Shown: positions 54,224 through 63,449 of the stretch, one piece after another
Position numbering within the stretch: position 1 is the stretch's first letter
Layout: each line of letters opens with the position of its first letter
From: JALYGY01 sp963800975
Lineage (GTDB): Bacteria; Actinomycetota; Rubrobacteria; Rubrobacterales; Rubrobacteraceae
Direction of reading: 5' to 3'
DNA: 64,000 nt
Assembly (NCBI GenBank): GCA_963800975.1
Contig: CAWDDB010000008.1
Span: 434,001 to 498,000, forward strand
Translations under genes and position numbers: made by a program
Notes under the pieces: model-generated
What the model was told of the DNA's origin: nothing
The model's database searches: none
Seen by the model: the letters and a program-made list of their open reading frames with translations, nothing else

Positions 54224-55864
54224 ATGATCTCAGCAAAGAGGAGGAGAGGGATCGTGGCCACGAGACCGATACTCGGTGTCCTAGTCGCGGTATTCGTGGC
54301 CATTTGCCTGGTGCCGGCCGCGAGCCGAGCCCAGGTTTTCGAGGCACTCTACACCGTCAACACAACCCAAGACAGCCCAGATGCAAACCCTGGAGACAAC
54401 ATCTGCGACGCCGATGGGTCCGCCGCGGGTGAGCAGTGCACCTTGAGGGCCGCCATCCAGGAGGCAAACGCCGCCCCGGGAAGGGGCAACATAAACTTCG
54501 GAATCGCTAGCGCGCAAGACTCCGGTTGCAACGCGAACACGGGGATCTGCACCATCTCCCCGGACCCACGGTTGCCCGACATCACCGAGGCCGTGACCAT
54601 AGACGGCTACACCCAACCGGGAGCGGACGCCAATACCGAGACCCAGCCGGGCAGGTCCAACGCGAACCTCAAGATCCGGCTCCGCGGGCCCTACCCACCC
54701 GCCACGAACTCGGCCGGGTTGGTCATCGGCATCGGCGTCACGGACGTCACGATCAAGGGACTGGCGATCTCCAGCTTCGGCGAGGGCATCACGCTCGTCG
54801 GCTCCGGGAGCGGCCACAAGATCGAAGGCAACTTCATCGGCGCGGGACCTCTGGGGACCGCTGACGAGGGCAACGTATACGGCGTGCACTTCTCGGCCTC
54901 GAGTGACTCCACCGTGGGAGGCACCGACCCCGAGGATCGCAACGTCATCTCGGGCAACGACGCGTTCGGCGTGTGGCTGGAGGGCGGGCCGACGGGCGTC
55001 AGGATCCAGGGCAACCTCATCGGCGTCAACAGGAACGGGAACCTCCTGGGCAACGACCTGTCCGGGGTGCGTCTCTCTTCGGCAGCCACAGGCAACCGTA
55101 TCCTCTCCAACTCCATCTACGCCAACGGGGACTCCGACAGCGAACTGGGCATAGACCTCGGCCCAACAGGCGTCACCCCCAACGACCCCGATGACCCCGA
55201 CGCGGGCCCAAACAACCTGCAGAACTTCCCCGTCCTGACCTCGGCCACCAACTCCGCGGCGACGACCAACGTCCAGGGCAACCTCAACTCCACTCCCAAT
55301 CAGACGTTCACCCTGCAATTCTTCTCTAACCCATCTGGCAACGAGGGCAAGACCTTCGTCGGCCAGAGGTCCGTCACCACCAACGCCAACGGAAACGACT
55401 CCTTCACGTTTACGTTTCCCGTATTGGTCGCGTCCGGCCAGACAGTGACCGCCACGGCCACGGACGCCCAAGGCAACACCTCCGAGTTCTCGGCGCCCAA
55501 GACAGTTGCGGACGGGATAGCGCCAGCCGTGAGCAGGGCAGTTCCTGCCGAAAATGCGACCCGCATCTCCCCCGCCGCCAACGTCCTGGCCTTCTTCGCC
55601 GAGCCGATGCGCCCGGAGAGCCTGAGCACGACCACGTTCAGGCTCAGAAAAGCGGGAGCTTCGGCGAGCGTGGCGGCCAGGATTACCTACGACGACGCCG
55701 CCGGGAGGGCGACGCTGAACCCCAACGCCAACCTGAAATCTGGCAGCACCTACTTTGCCACGATTACGCCAGGGGCAAGGGACGTGTCAGGCAACCAGCT
55801 CGACCAGAACCCGAACGCCACGGGCAACCAGCCCAAGAACTGGAGGTTCACGGTCAGGCGCTAG
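54224..55864 (+). CDS. Secreted CSLREA/beta-helix protein with Ig domains
   Basis: 546 residues from ATG 54224 with GAGAGGAG 9 nt upstream. A signal peptide ends near ASRAQVFEA; CSLREA-type segment CTLRAAIQEANAAPGRGNI; a right-handed beta-helix with repeated GNLIGVNRNGN-like coils (KIEGNFIGAGPLGT, RIQGNLIGVNRNG) near residues 150-320; a Big-like region and a C-terminal Big_5 domain ending NWRFTVRR, similar to those of the two preceding genes. The helix suggests adhesion or glycan binding. No SARP-type repeat was seen in the 190 bp upstream, so it may read through from 52567. Confidence 0.85.
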   Translation: MISAKRRRGIVATRPILGVLVAVFVAICLVPAASRAQVFEALYTVNTTQDSPDANPGDNICDADGSAAGEQCTLRAAIQEANAAPGRGNINFGIASAQDSGCNANTGICTISPDPRLPDITEAVTIDGYTQPGADANTETQPGRSNANLKIRLRGPYPPATNSAGLVIGIGVTDVTIKGLAISSFGEGITLVGSGSGHKIEGNFIGAGPLGTADEGNVYGVHFSASSDSTVGGTDPEDRNVISGNDAFGVWLEGGPTGVRIQGNLIGVNRNGNLLGNDLSGVRLSSAATGNRILSNSIYANGDSDSELGIDLGPTGVTPNDPDDPDAGPNNLQNFPVLTSATNSAATTNVQGNLNSTPNQTFTLQFFSNPSGNEGKTFVGQRSVTTNANGNDSFTFTFPVLVASGQTVTATATDAQGNTSEFSAPKTVADGIAPAVSRAVPAENATRISPAANVLAFFAEPMRPESLSTTTFRLRKAGASASVAARITYDDAAGRATLNPNANLKSGSTYFATITPGARDVSGNQLDQNPNATGNQPKNWRFTVRR

Positions 55865-56192
55865 AGGTGAGCGGGGCTAAGAACGGAGGTCGGGCCGCCG
55901 GTCTAGATCCCGCGCCATGGGCGAACGACCGATGGAGGAGTTCGGCTACGCGTGGCGCGGGATCCAGGCGTTCCCGGTTCTCCAGCAGGCCCTCCATCTG
56001 ACGGCCGCGTGGTGCAAACTCGCCGTGCAAGCCCACGGTAGGCTCACTACGGTCCAGCGTGGACCATTCCGATCCGCCCGAGGAACGGTTTCCCAATCGG
56101 TGGATGCGTCGAGCGGGAGACGTGGGCTCCCGCAGCGCGGAGCCGACCGCGACTTCCTGAAGGCGCCTCCGTAGGTCAAATCTCTTATCCCC
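55865..56192. other. Unassigned region between the beta-helix gene and the next regulator
   Basis: About 330 bp. Both strands have short open frames (for example 55917-56174 on plus, 55854-56201 on minus), with no recognisable motif or ribosome site. I cannot support a gene. It may be 5' leader or old sequence. Confidence 0.4.
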
Positions 56193-56221
56193 TTGACACA
56201 CGAGTCACACTGCTCTAGGCT
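56193..56221 (+). promoter_or_regulatory. Sigma70-type promoter of regulator 2
   Basis: A consensus -35 TTGACA (56193-56198), 17-bp spacer, then TAGGCT (56216-56221) of the TANNNT type. It lies about 200 bp before the ATG at 56420. An imperfect palindrome follows immediately downstream (56227-56247). Confidence 0.7.
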
Positions 56222-56226
56222 GTGTC

Positions 56227-56247
56227 GTAGGACATATGATGTCTTAC
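56227..56247. promoter_or_regulatory. Imperfect palindrome just downstream of promoter 2
   Basis: GTAGGACAT-ATG-ATGTCTTAC, 9-nt arms with a single mismatch (G-T). Positioned at the transcription start region, it could be an operator for repression or autoregulation. Its binding protein is unknown. Confidence 0.45.
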
Positions 56248-56419
56248 GTTGTGGGTTAAAGGAGGCACTTTTGGCAGGCGAGGCTGCACCTCTCCCTTCG
56301 CGGTCCAGGCGTGATCTTCGAGTACGTCGTGGCCCCGGCCGGCGTCACCACCACCACTGTTGCACCAGCAATCCGAAGGAAACAGGTCCCGTTCCGGGCT
56401 CTGGAGCAGTGACGACAGG

Positions 56420-59400
56420 ATGACACAGCACTTACTCGCGACCCGAACGCGGCCTGGATCAGAGAGCAACGAGTCAGGATTTGTCCGCATCCGGCTGCTT
56501 GGCGGCTTCGGGGTATCGGTTGGCTCCAGGAGCATCGAAGAGGACAGTTGGCGGCTCCGGAAAGCTGCGAGCCTCGTCAAGCTCCTCGCCCTCGCCAGGG
56601 GGCACAGGCTGCATCGGGAGCGGATCATGGACACCCTGTGGCCCTATCTCGACCAGAAGTCGCAGGCCAACAACCTGCACCGGGTTCTCCATTTCGCCCG
56701 TGGGTTGCTAGACGCCGCACAGACGAGCGACGGTTCCCGGCACCTGACGCTTCGGGACGGCGTGATCTCCCTGTGTCAGGACGGACATCTCCGGGTAGAC
56801 GTCGAAGCCTTCGAGGACGCCGCCGCCACCGCGCGTCGCGGCCGCGAACCGGCGGCGTACCGCTCGGCGATCGAACTTTATGCTGGCGAGTTGCTGCCTG
56901 AGGACCGCTACGAGGATTGGACGCTGGAGAGGCGAGAGCACCTGCGGGCGTCCCTTCTCGACCTGCTGGTCGAACTGGCCGCGCTGCACGAGGAGCGCGG
57001 CGAGTACCAACCTGGCATCGATGCCCTGCGGCGGGCGCTGGCGGAAGAGCCGCTCGACGAGGAGGCGCGGGCCGGCCTGATGCGCCTCCTCGCCCTTCGC
57101 GGAGGTCAGCGCGAGGCCATCCTCCAGTATGAAGCGCTGCGGGAGAAGCTGTCCAGGGAGTTAGGTTCGGAGCCGGGCCCAGCCATCCGGCGGCTCTACG
57201 AAGAGATAAAGGCCGGTAGTTTCAAGTCGACCTCTCTCCCCTCCACCGGCCACCAACCAGTAGCGCCGAGCGACCCATCCCCCAACAACCTGCCCGCCTC
57301 CCTGACCAGCTTCGTGGGAAGGGAGCACGAGATGCTCGAGGTCAAGCGGCTGCTCTCGATGAGCCGGCTATTGACCCTCACCGGCGCGGGCGGCAGCGGC
57401 AAGACACGGCTATCGCTGGAGATGGCCCGCGACCTCACCGGAGCGTACCCAGACGGGGTGTGGTTCGTGGAACTGGCGCCGCTCTCGGATCCCGCCCAGG
57501 CGCCGCAGGCTGTGGCAGCCGCGCTCGATGTGCCCGAGCAGCCGAACCGCCCGATCGAGGACACGCTCGCCGACCACCTGCGGGGAAAGAATGCGCTCCT
57601 GGTGCTCGACAACTGCGAGCACCTCGTGGACGGAACGGCGCGCCTGGCGGACGCCCTGCTCCGCGCCTGCCCGAACCTTAAGATCCTCGCCACCAGTCGC
57701 GAGCCTCTGGACGTGCCCGGCGAAGCGCTGTGGACGGTGCCCCCCCTCACTTTGCCCGATGCGGACGGGGCGCGTACCGTCGAAGGCCTGCTGCGCTACG
57801 AGTCGGCAAGGCTCTTCGTCGACCGTGCCCGCTCGCGGCTGCCAGCATTCGAGCTGACCGAAGAGAACGTTCGGGCGGTAGCCGAGGTCTGCGGGAGGCT
57901 GGACGGCATACCCCTCGCGATAGAGCTGATCACCGCAAGGATGGGGTCGCTGACGGTGGAGCAGATCGCCGCGAGGCTCGAAGACTCCCTCAAGCTATTG
58001 ACCGGAGGCCCTCGGACGGTGGATCCCCGCCACCAGACGATGCGGGCGGCGATCGCGTGGACCCACGACCTGCTTCCCGAGCCGGAGAAGGATCTGTTCG
58101 CAAAGCTCTCCGTCTTTGCCGGGGGGTGGACTCTGCAGGCGGCGGAAGAGGTGTGTTCGGTCGCGGGACCGCACGACACCCTGGATCTTCTAACGCGCCT
58201 GGTAGACAAGTCCCTGGTGTTCGTTACCGGGCGCGGCGGCGAGGCCCGCTACCGTCTTCTCGAGCCCGTTCGCCAGTACGCCTCCGCCAGGCTCGAAGCA
58301 GGCGGTGACGAGGCAAACGTTCGGCAAAGTCACGCGCTTTACTTCCTGGATCTGGCAGAGAAGGCCGAGCCCGAGTTGAGCGCCGAGGGACAGACGGCGT
58401 GGCTGGCGGCGCTGGAGGGCGAGCTGGATAACCTCAGGGCGGCGATGGGACGGTTGCGCCAGAGTGGACAGCGCGAAGCCCACCTGCGTCTGGCGGGCGC
58501 CCTGTGGCGCTACTGCTACCTGCACGGCCACTACCAGGAGGGGCTCGGGTGGCTCGAGGGAGCCCTGGACGCGCGAGGTGACGCGCCGCCTTCCTCCAGG
58601 GCTAAGGCGCACCTGGGGGCCGGCGTGCTTGCGCTGCTGCAGTGCGAGTACGACCGCGCGCGATGCCGGCTCGACGAGGCGCTTTCCCTGTACTACGAGC
58701 TCGACGACGAGCGGGGGGTGGCCTCCGCCTCCCAGATGTTGGGAAGCATCGCTCGCGAGCGCGGCGACTACGCGCACTCCGAGGCACTGCACCAGGAGAG
58801 CTTGATCCTCTACCGCTCGCTCGAAGATGAGGTCGGGGAGGCCCGTTCGCTCAATTACCTGGCGTACGTGGCGTGGCTGCAAGAGAAGCACGATCGGGCC
58901 AGGGAGTTGTGCGAGGAGACGCTCCTCCGCTTCCGAAAGCTGGGCGACAACGAGGTCACCGCGTGGGCACTGATCAGCCTGGGCTCCTCCGCGCATTACG
59001 CCGGTGATGCGCGGCGGGGTCGGGAGCTCCTGGAGGAGAGCCTGGCGCTCTCCGGGGAGGTTGGCTACAAGGAAGGCGTTGCCTGGTCGCTGAACCAGCT
59101 TGGCGTCCTCATCAACCGCGAGGGAGATCACCGGCGGGCGACGGAGCTGCTGCGAGAGAGCCTGGAGATCCACCTAGGACTCGGGGACAGGTGGCGCTCA
59201 GCGAGCGTCCTGGAAGGCCTGGCGGAAGCGTTTTGCGCCCAGGGACGGGTTGAGCCGGCGGCGCGGCTCTTCGGCTGCGCCCGGACCGTGCGCGAGTTTA
59301 TCGGCGTCCCGGTGCCACTGTGCGAGCGCGCCGACCTCGAGGAGGGTATCGCGTCAGCGCGAGCCGCGATGGGCGAGGGAGCCTTCCAGGCGGCGTGGTC

Positions 59401-59707
59401 GGAGGGGCGGGCGATGTCCCCCGAGCAGGTCATCGACTACGCGCTCTGTAAGGACGAGCCCGCTCCCACGGCGGCGTCCGCATCCGAGCAAGCACCGGCC
59501 GTTCTCACCCGCCGCCAGCAAGAGATAGCCGAGCTCATCGCGCGCGGGCTTACCAACCGTCAGATCGCGGGCGAGCTCACCATCTCGGAGCGCACCGTCA
59601 CCACCCACGTGGGCCACGTCCTGAAAAAGCTGGGTGCCACCTCCCGGGTCCAGGTCGCGGCCTGGGTTGCCCAACATCAACCATTCTCGGGTGAAGGCCC
59701 GGAGTAG
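56420..59707 (+). CDS. Giant SARP/BTAD-STAND-LuxR transcriptional regulator, copy 2
   Basis: About 1095 residues from ATG 56420 (the frame is open to 56360). Domain order as copy 1: wHTH with FVRIRLLGGFGVSVGS and WRLRKAASLVKLLALARGHR, BTAD, P-loop GAGGSGKTRLS near residue 321 and LLVLDNCEHLVDGTARL, a TPR-like region, LuxR HTH with LTRRQQEIAELIARGLTNRQ and SERTVTTHVGHVLKKLGA near 1027-1085. Its promoter (TTGACA...TAGGCT) is upstream. The next gene is a third regulator on the same strand, 217 bp away. Frame intact. Confidence 0.92.
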   Translation: MTQHLLATRTRPGSESNESGFVRIRLLGGFGVSVGSRSIEEDSWRLRKAASLVKLLALARGHRLHRERIMDTLWPYLDQKSQANNLHRVLHFARGLLDAAQTSDGSRHLTLRDGVISLCQDGHLRVDVEAFEDAAATARRGREPAAYRSAIELYAGELLPEDRYEDWTLERREHLRASLLDLLVELAALHEERGEYQPGIDALRRALAEEPLDEEARAGLMRLLALRGGQREAILQYEALREKLSRELGSEPGPAIRRLYEEIKAGSFKSTSLPSTGHQPVAPSDPSPNNLPASLTSFVGREHEMLEVKRLLSMSRLLTLTGAGGSGKTRLSLEMARDLTGAYPDGVWFVELAPLSDPAQAPQAVAAALDVPEQPNRPIEDTLADHLRGKNALLVLDNCEHLVDGTARLADALLRACPNLKILATSREPLDVPGEALWTVPPLTLPDADGARTVEGLLRYESARLFVDRARSRLPAFELTEENVRAVAEVCGRLDGIPLAIELITARMGSLTVEQIAARLEDSLKLLTGGPRTVDPRHQTMRAAIAWTHDLLPEPEKDLFAKLSVFAGGWTLQAAEEVCSVAGPHDTLDLLTRLVDKSLVFVTGRGGEARYRLLEPVRQYASARLEAGGDEANVRQSHALYFLDLAEKAEPELSAEGQTAWLAALEGELDNLRAAMGRLRQSGQREAHLRLAGALWRYCYLHGHYQEGLGWLEGALDARGDAPPSSRAKAHLGAGVLALLQCEYDRARCRLDEALSLYYELDDERGVASASQMLGSIARERGDYAHSEALHQESLILYRSLEDEVGEARSLNYLAYVAWLQEKHDRARELCEETLLRFRKLGDNEVTAWALISLGSSAHYAGDARRGRELLEESLALSGEVGYKEGVAWSLNQLGVLINREGDHRRATELLRESLEIHLGLGDRWRSASVLEGLAEAFCAQGRVEPAARLFGCARTVREFIGVPVPLCERADLEEGIASARAAMGEGAFQAAWSEGRAMSPEQVIDYALCKDEPAPTAASASEQAPAVLTRRQQEIAELIARGLTNRQIAGELTISERTVTTHVGHVLKKLGATSRVQVAAWVAQHQPFSGEGPE

Positions 59708-59880
59708 ACACCTCGTTTATGGCCGGGATCCCATGATGGTTCGTGCCCTTGTTCGCAAGAGGGTGGCGCGTGGAGAGTACGGCGCCCGGTAAGCCATCCT
59801 CGCAGCTTCCGGAGGAAACCGCGCTCCACCCCAGCATCTCGTCACCGGGAAACCAAACCTTGCGCTACTTGCCAACATGC

Positions 59881-59895
59881 GGCATTAATTATGCC
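59881..59895. promoter_or_regulatory. AT-rich palindrome upstream of regulator 3
   Basis: GGCAT-TAATT-ATGCC with 5-nt arms, about 30 nt before the ATG at 59925. A -10 box may overlap (TTAATT). It could be an operator or simply the promoter. The other 170 bp of the gap to regulator 2 show no gene or repeat. Confidence 0.35.
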
Positions 59896-59924
59896 GTCGT
59901 CCCGCGTCGAGGGAGAGAGGAATA

Positions 59925-62900
59925 ATGGGTTCTCGGCGAGCGGCCCCGGAGAAGCGATTCCCGTCGGTCTCGGCTCCTGAGCAGCCCGACGCATTGCGCA
60001 TTCGCCTGCTCGGGGGCTTCAGGGTGTCAGTTGGGCCTATGACCATCGAAGATCAGCGGTGGCGTCGGCGCAAGGCCGCGAGCCTGATCAAGGCGCTCAC
60101 CCTGGCGCCGGGCCACCGGCTGCACCGGGAGCGGATCATGGACCTGCTCTGGCCGGAGCTCGCCCCTGCGGCCGCGGCCAACAACCTGCACCGGACGCTG
60201 TACCTGGCCCGCCGGATTCTCGAGCCTGTCCCCGCCTCCTCCTCTCGTTATCTGCAACTGAATGACGAAACCATTTACCTGTGTTCGGGCACGCCGCCGT
60301 GGGTAGACGTAGAGGCATTCGAGAGTGCGGCCGCCGCGGCGCAACGTACGCAAGACCCGGCGGCCTACCGAGCAGCGACCGAACTGTACGCCGGCGAGTT
60401 GCTGCCCGAAGATCGCCACCAGGGCTGGACGGAGGCCCGACGGGAAAGCCTGCGCGAGACGTGCCTCGTCCTGCTGGTCGAGCTGGCCGTCCTGTACGAG
60501 GAGCGCAGGGAGTTCGCGTCGGCCATCTCCGCGCTGGACAGGGCGGTGGCGCTCGATCCGACGCGCGAAGAGCTGCATTACGGGCTGATGCGCCTGCAAG
60601 CGATGGCCGGCCAGCACCACAAGGCGCTGCTGCAATACGAGCAGCTCTGGAACACCCTCTCCCTGGAGCCTGGAGCGGAGCCCGGAGCGCGGACGAAGCG
60701 TCTCTACAGGGAGATACGTGCCGGACGGGTCTCGAGTGCAATTCCGCCTGACGGTGGCCTGCCGCCCGAGATTTCGAGTCCCGTCCTGGACAATCTCCCC
60801 GCGGCTCAGACCAGCTTTGTCGGACGAGAACGGGAGAAGCAGGAGGTGGAGAACATCCTCTCCAGGAGCCGTCTCCTGACCCTGACTGGCGCAGGCGGCT
60901 CGGGCAAGACGCGTCTCGCGCTGGAGGTGGGACGCGAGGTCGCAGCCACCTACCCGGATGGGGTGTGGCTCGTCGAGCTGGCGGCACTTACAGAAGGTAA
61001 GATCCTGCCGAACGCCGTGGCGGAAACCCTGGGAGTGCTCGAGCAGCCTGGTCGTCCGCTAACCGACACCCTCGTGGGCCACCTGCGACCCAGGCGGATG
61101 CTCCTGATCCTAGACAACTGCGAGCACCTGGTCGAAGCCGCGGCCCAGTTCGCGAATACTCTCTTGAGCGCCTGCGAACACCTGCGCATCCTGGCTACCA
61201 GCCGAGAGGCCCTGGGGGTTGCGGGCGAGGTCACGTGGTTGGTGCTCTCCCTCACCGTGCCCGACGCCGTAGCAAACTCCGACACGCGGAGCGTGGCGCG
61301 GTACGAGGCGGTACGCCTCTTCGTGGAGCGTGCCCGTTCGCGGCTGCCAGCATTCGACCTGACGCCCGAGAATGCCCAGACGGTAGCCAACATTTGCCGC
61401 AGGCTGGATGGTATGCCCCTGGCCATAGAGCTGGCGACAGCGCGCATGGATACTCTGGCGGCCGAGCACATCGCGGAGCAACTCGACAACTCCCTCGAGC
61501 TACTGGCCGACGGAGGCCGTACGGGCGAGCCCCGGCACCAGACGCTCGAGACGACGCTGGACTGGAGCCACGAGTTGCTCTCGGGAGCCGAGCAGGCGCT
61601 ATTCCGGAGGCTTTCGGCCTTGGCCGGGGGTTGGACACTAGAGGCGGCGGAACAAGTATGCTCGGGCGGTGGCATCGAGCGCGACGACGTGATGGACCTG
61701 CACACGGCCCTCGTGGACAAATCGCTGGTGGTCGCCGAGGTCTCTGCGGAAGCTGCCGAGCCGTTGCGCTACAGGATGCTCGAGCCCGTGAGGCAGTATA
61801 GTCGAGAGAAGCTGCGCGAGAGCGCGGAGGCTCCGTTGGTCAGGCGGCGGCACGCCGAGCACTATCTGGATCTCGCCACGACGGCCGAACCCGAGCTGGT
61901 GGGCGTGGACCAGGGAAAATGGCTCCAGAGGCTGCGGACCGAGTTCCCAAACCTGCGGGCGGCGCTCGCGTGGTCCCTGGAAAGGGGCGATGATGAGCGA
62001 GAGCGCGGACGGATCGGCCTGCGGTTGGCGGCTGCTCTCGGAGAGAGGTTCTGGAGCGTGGAAGGTTTCGAGGAAGGCAAACGATGGCTTGGAACGGCGC
62101 TGCAGAGGGACCCGGAAGGGAACCCGGGCGCCAGGGCCAAGGTTCTCGCTAATCTCGGCTTCATTCTTCTCTTCCAGCAGGATTACGCACGAGCGATAGG
62201 CACCCTCGAACATGCGGTCGCCCTGCAGGAAGAGCTTGGGGACGCCTCCGGCGCCGCGGTCGCGCTCGGCAACCTCGGCTATGCCGTGTTGCACGGGGGT
62301 TACCACGAGCGCGTGCCTGCCTTCGTCCGAGAAGGCGAGGCCATGATGGCAGGAGATCTGGACGACCACGCCCGCGCGTTCCTGCGCATAGTCCTGGCCT
62401 GTGCCGCGATAGAGGAGGGCGACCTCGAGTCGGCGGCGGCGCAGCTCGAAGATAGCCTGGCCCTGTGCCGCGAGTTGGGCGACCTGCGGGACGCTTCCAT
62501 GGCCCTCTTCATCCTGGGCTCAGTAGAGCTGACCCGCAACGACCTCGAGCGCGCAGCGGCGCTGCTCCAGGAAGGCGCCGGGATAACGCGGCGGCTTGGC
62601 GATGTGGTCGGCGTTTTCTACTTCAGCCTGGGGCTGGCCAGATTGGCCGCCAAGAGGGCGGATCCCCTCCGCGCCGCGAGGCTCTGGGGTGCCGTCGAGG
62701 CCACCCAGGAGTACATGGGCATGGCGCTATCCCGGTTCGATTTGTCCGCCTCGGACTACGAACGGGACGTGGCGAGTGCTCGTTCCGCGGTCGACCCGAT
62801 AGCCTGGGAGGCGGCCTGGTCGGAGGGAAAGGCGATGTCGAACGAGCAAGCCATCGATTACGCGCTCTCCCTGGAGGAGCCCGTTCCACCCGCGGCCTCC

Positions 62901-63102
62901 GTATCGGAAGAGTCGGCCCCCTCCCTCACCAGACCGCGAGCGCGAGGTCGCCCTCCTCATCTCGCGCGGTCTCACAAACCGCCAGATCTCCTCCGAACTC
63001 TCCATCTCCCAGCGCACCGTCACTACCCACGTGGGCCGCATCCTGAACAAGCTGGGTGCCACCTCCCGGGCGCAGGTAGCCGCCTTGATGGTCGAGAGGT
63101 GA
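59925..63102 (+). CDS. Giant SARP/BTAD-STAND-LuxR transcriptional regulator, copy 3 (one frameshift near 62935)
   Basis: About 1058 residues if repaired. ATG 59925 follows GAGAGAGGAATA. wHTH with LRIRLLGGFRVSVGPMTIED, BTAD, P-loop GAGGSGKTRLA near residue 321, LLILDNCEHL, TPR-like region. The printed frame loses the C-terminal HTH after SLTRPRARGR; removing one C at about 62935 gives LTRREREVALLISRGLTNRQ and QRTVTTHVGRILNKLGATSR, with the stop TGA at 63100-63102. The LuxR domain is otherwise normal, so error is more likely than loss. Confidence 0.88.
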
Positions 63103-63150
63103 TACCGGATGCGGGTGAACGGTATCGGAAACCGTGCGCCCCGACCCCGT

Positions 63151-63170
63151 GTAGAGACGCCCCGGTGGGG
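63151..63170. repeat. Degenerate GTAGAGAC palindrome, copy 2
   Basis: GTAGAGACGCCCC followed by GGT and GGGG, then CGACTTC in place of the CGTCTCTAC arm. One arm is complete and the other is partly lost. Same family as the element at 32551 and the next one at 63199. Confidence 0.6.
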
Positions 63171-63198
63171 CGACTTCGGCCGGCGATAGACAACCAGT

Positions 63199-63228
63199 CG
63201 TAGAGACGTAGCATGCTACGTCTCTACG
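63199..63228. repeat. Perfect 30-nt GTAGAGAC palindrome, copy 3
   Basis: CGTAGAGACGTAGCA followed directly by its reverse complement. It lies 97 nt after regulator 3 and could also end that transcript. It shares the GTAGAGACG outer arms with copy 1 (32551) but not the inner sequence. Confidence 0.8.
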
Positions 63229-63326
63229 TGCCATGCACCGTATCCGGACAGACCATCGATCAGCCGGACCCTGTGTGACCGCTTTCTGAAGAGCGCCTCG
63301 GCCAAGAATCCACCTACCACCCAAGA

Positions 63327-63395
63327 AAGTACGTACTTCTACGTATGCCCCAAGTCGCTCCAGTTAAGGGTCGGGTAAGAGAGCCGCTCTAAGCT
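63327..63395 (+). promoter_or_regulatory. SARP-type operator and -10 box upstream of the last secreted gene (site C)
   Basis: Heptamers AGTTAAG (63362-63368) and GGGTAAG (63373-63379) have an 11-bp period, then a 10-nt gap to TAAGCT (63390-63395). The palindrome AAGTACGTACTT lies at 63327-63338 and TACGTATG follows at 63340-63347. Same layout as sites A and B, but the palindrome-to-repeat distance is longer by about 15 nt. Confidence 0.72.
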
Positions 63396-63449
63396 TCTCC
63401 TTACACCGGCGGACACGCGATGATCCGCCCCGAGTAAGGAGTAGCTGGG

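Noticed and set aside
55854..56201. 115-codon frame between the beta-helix gene and regulator 2
   Set aside because: No ribosome site, no recognisable domain and competing frames on the other strand.
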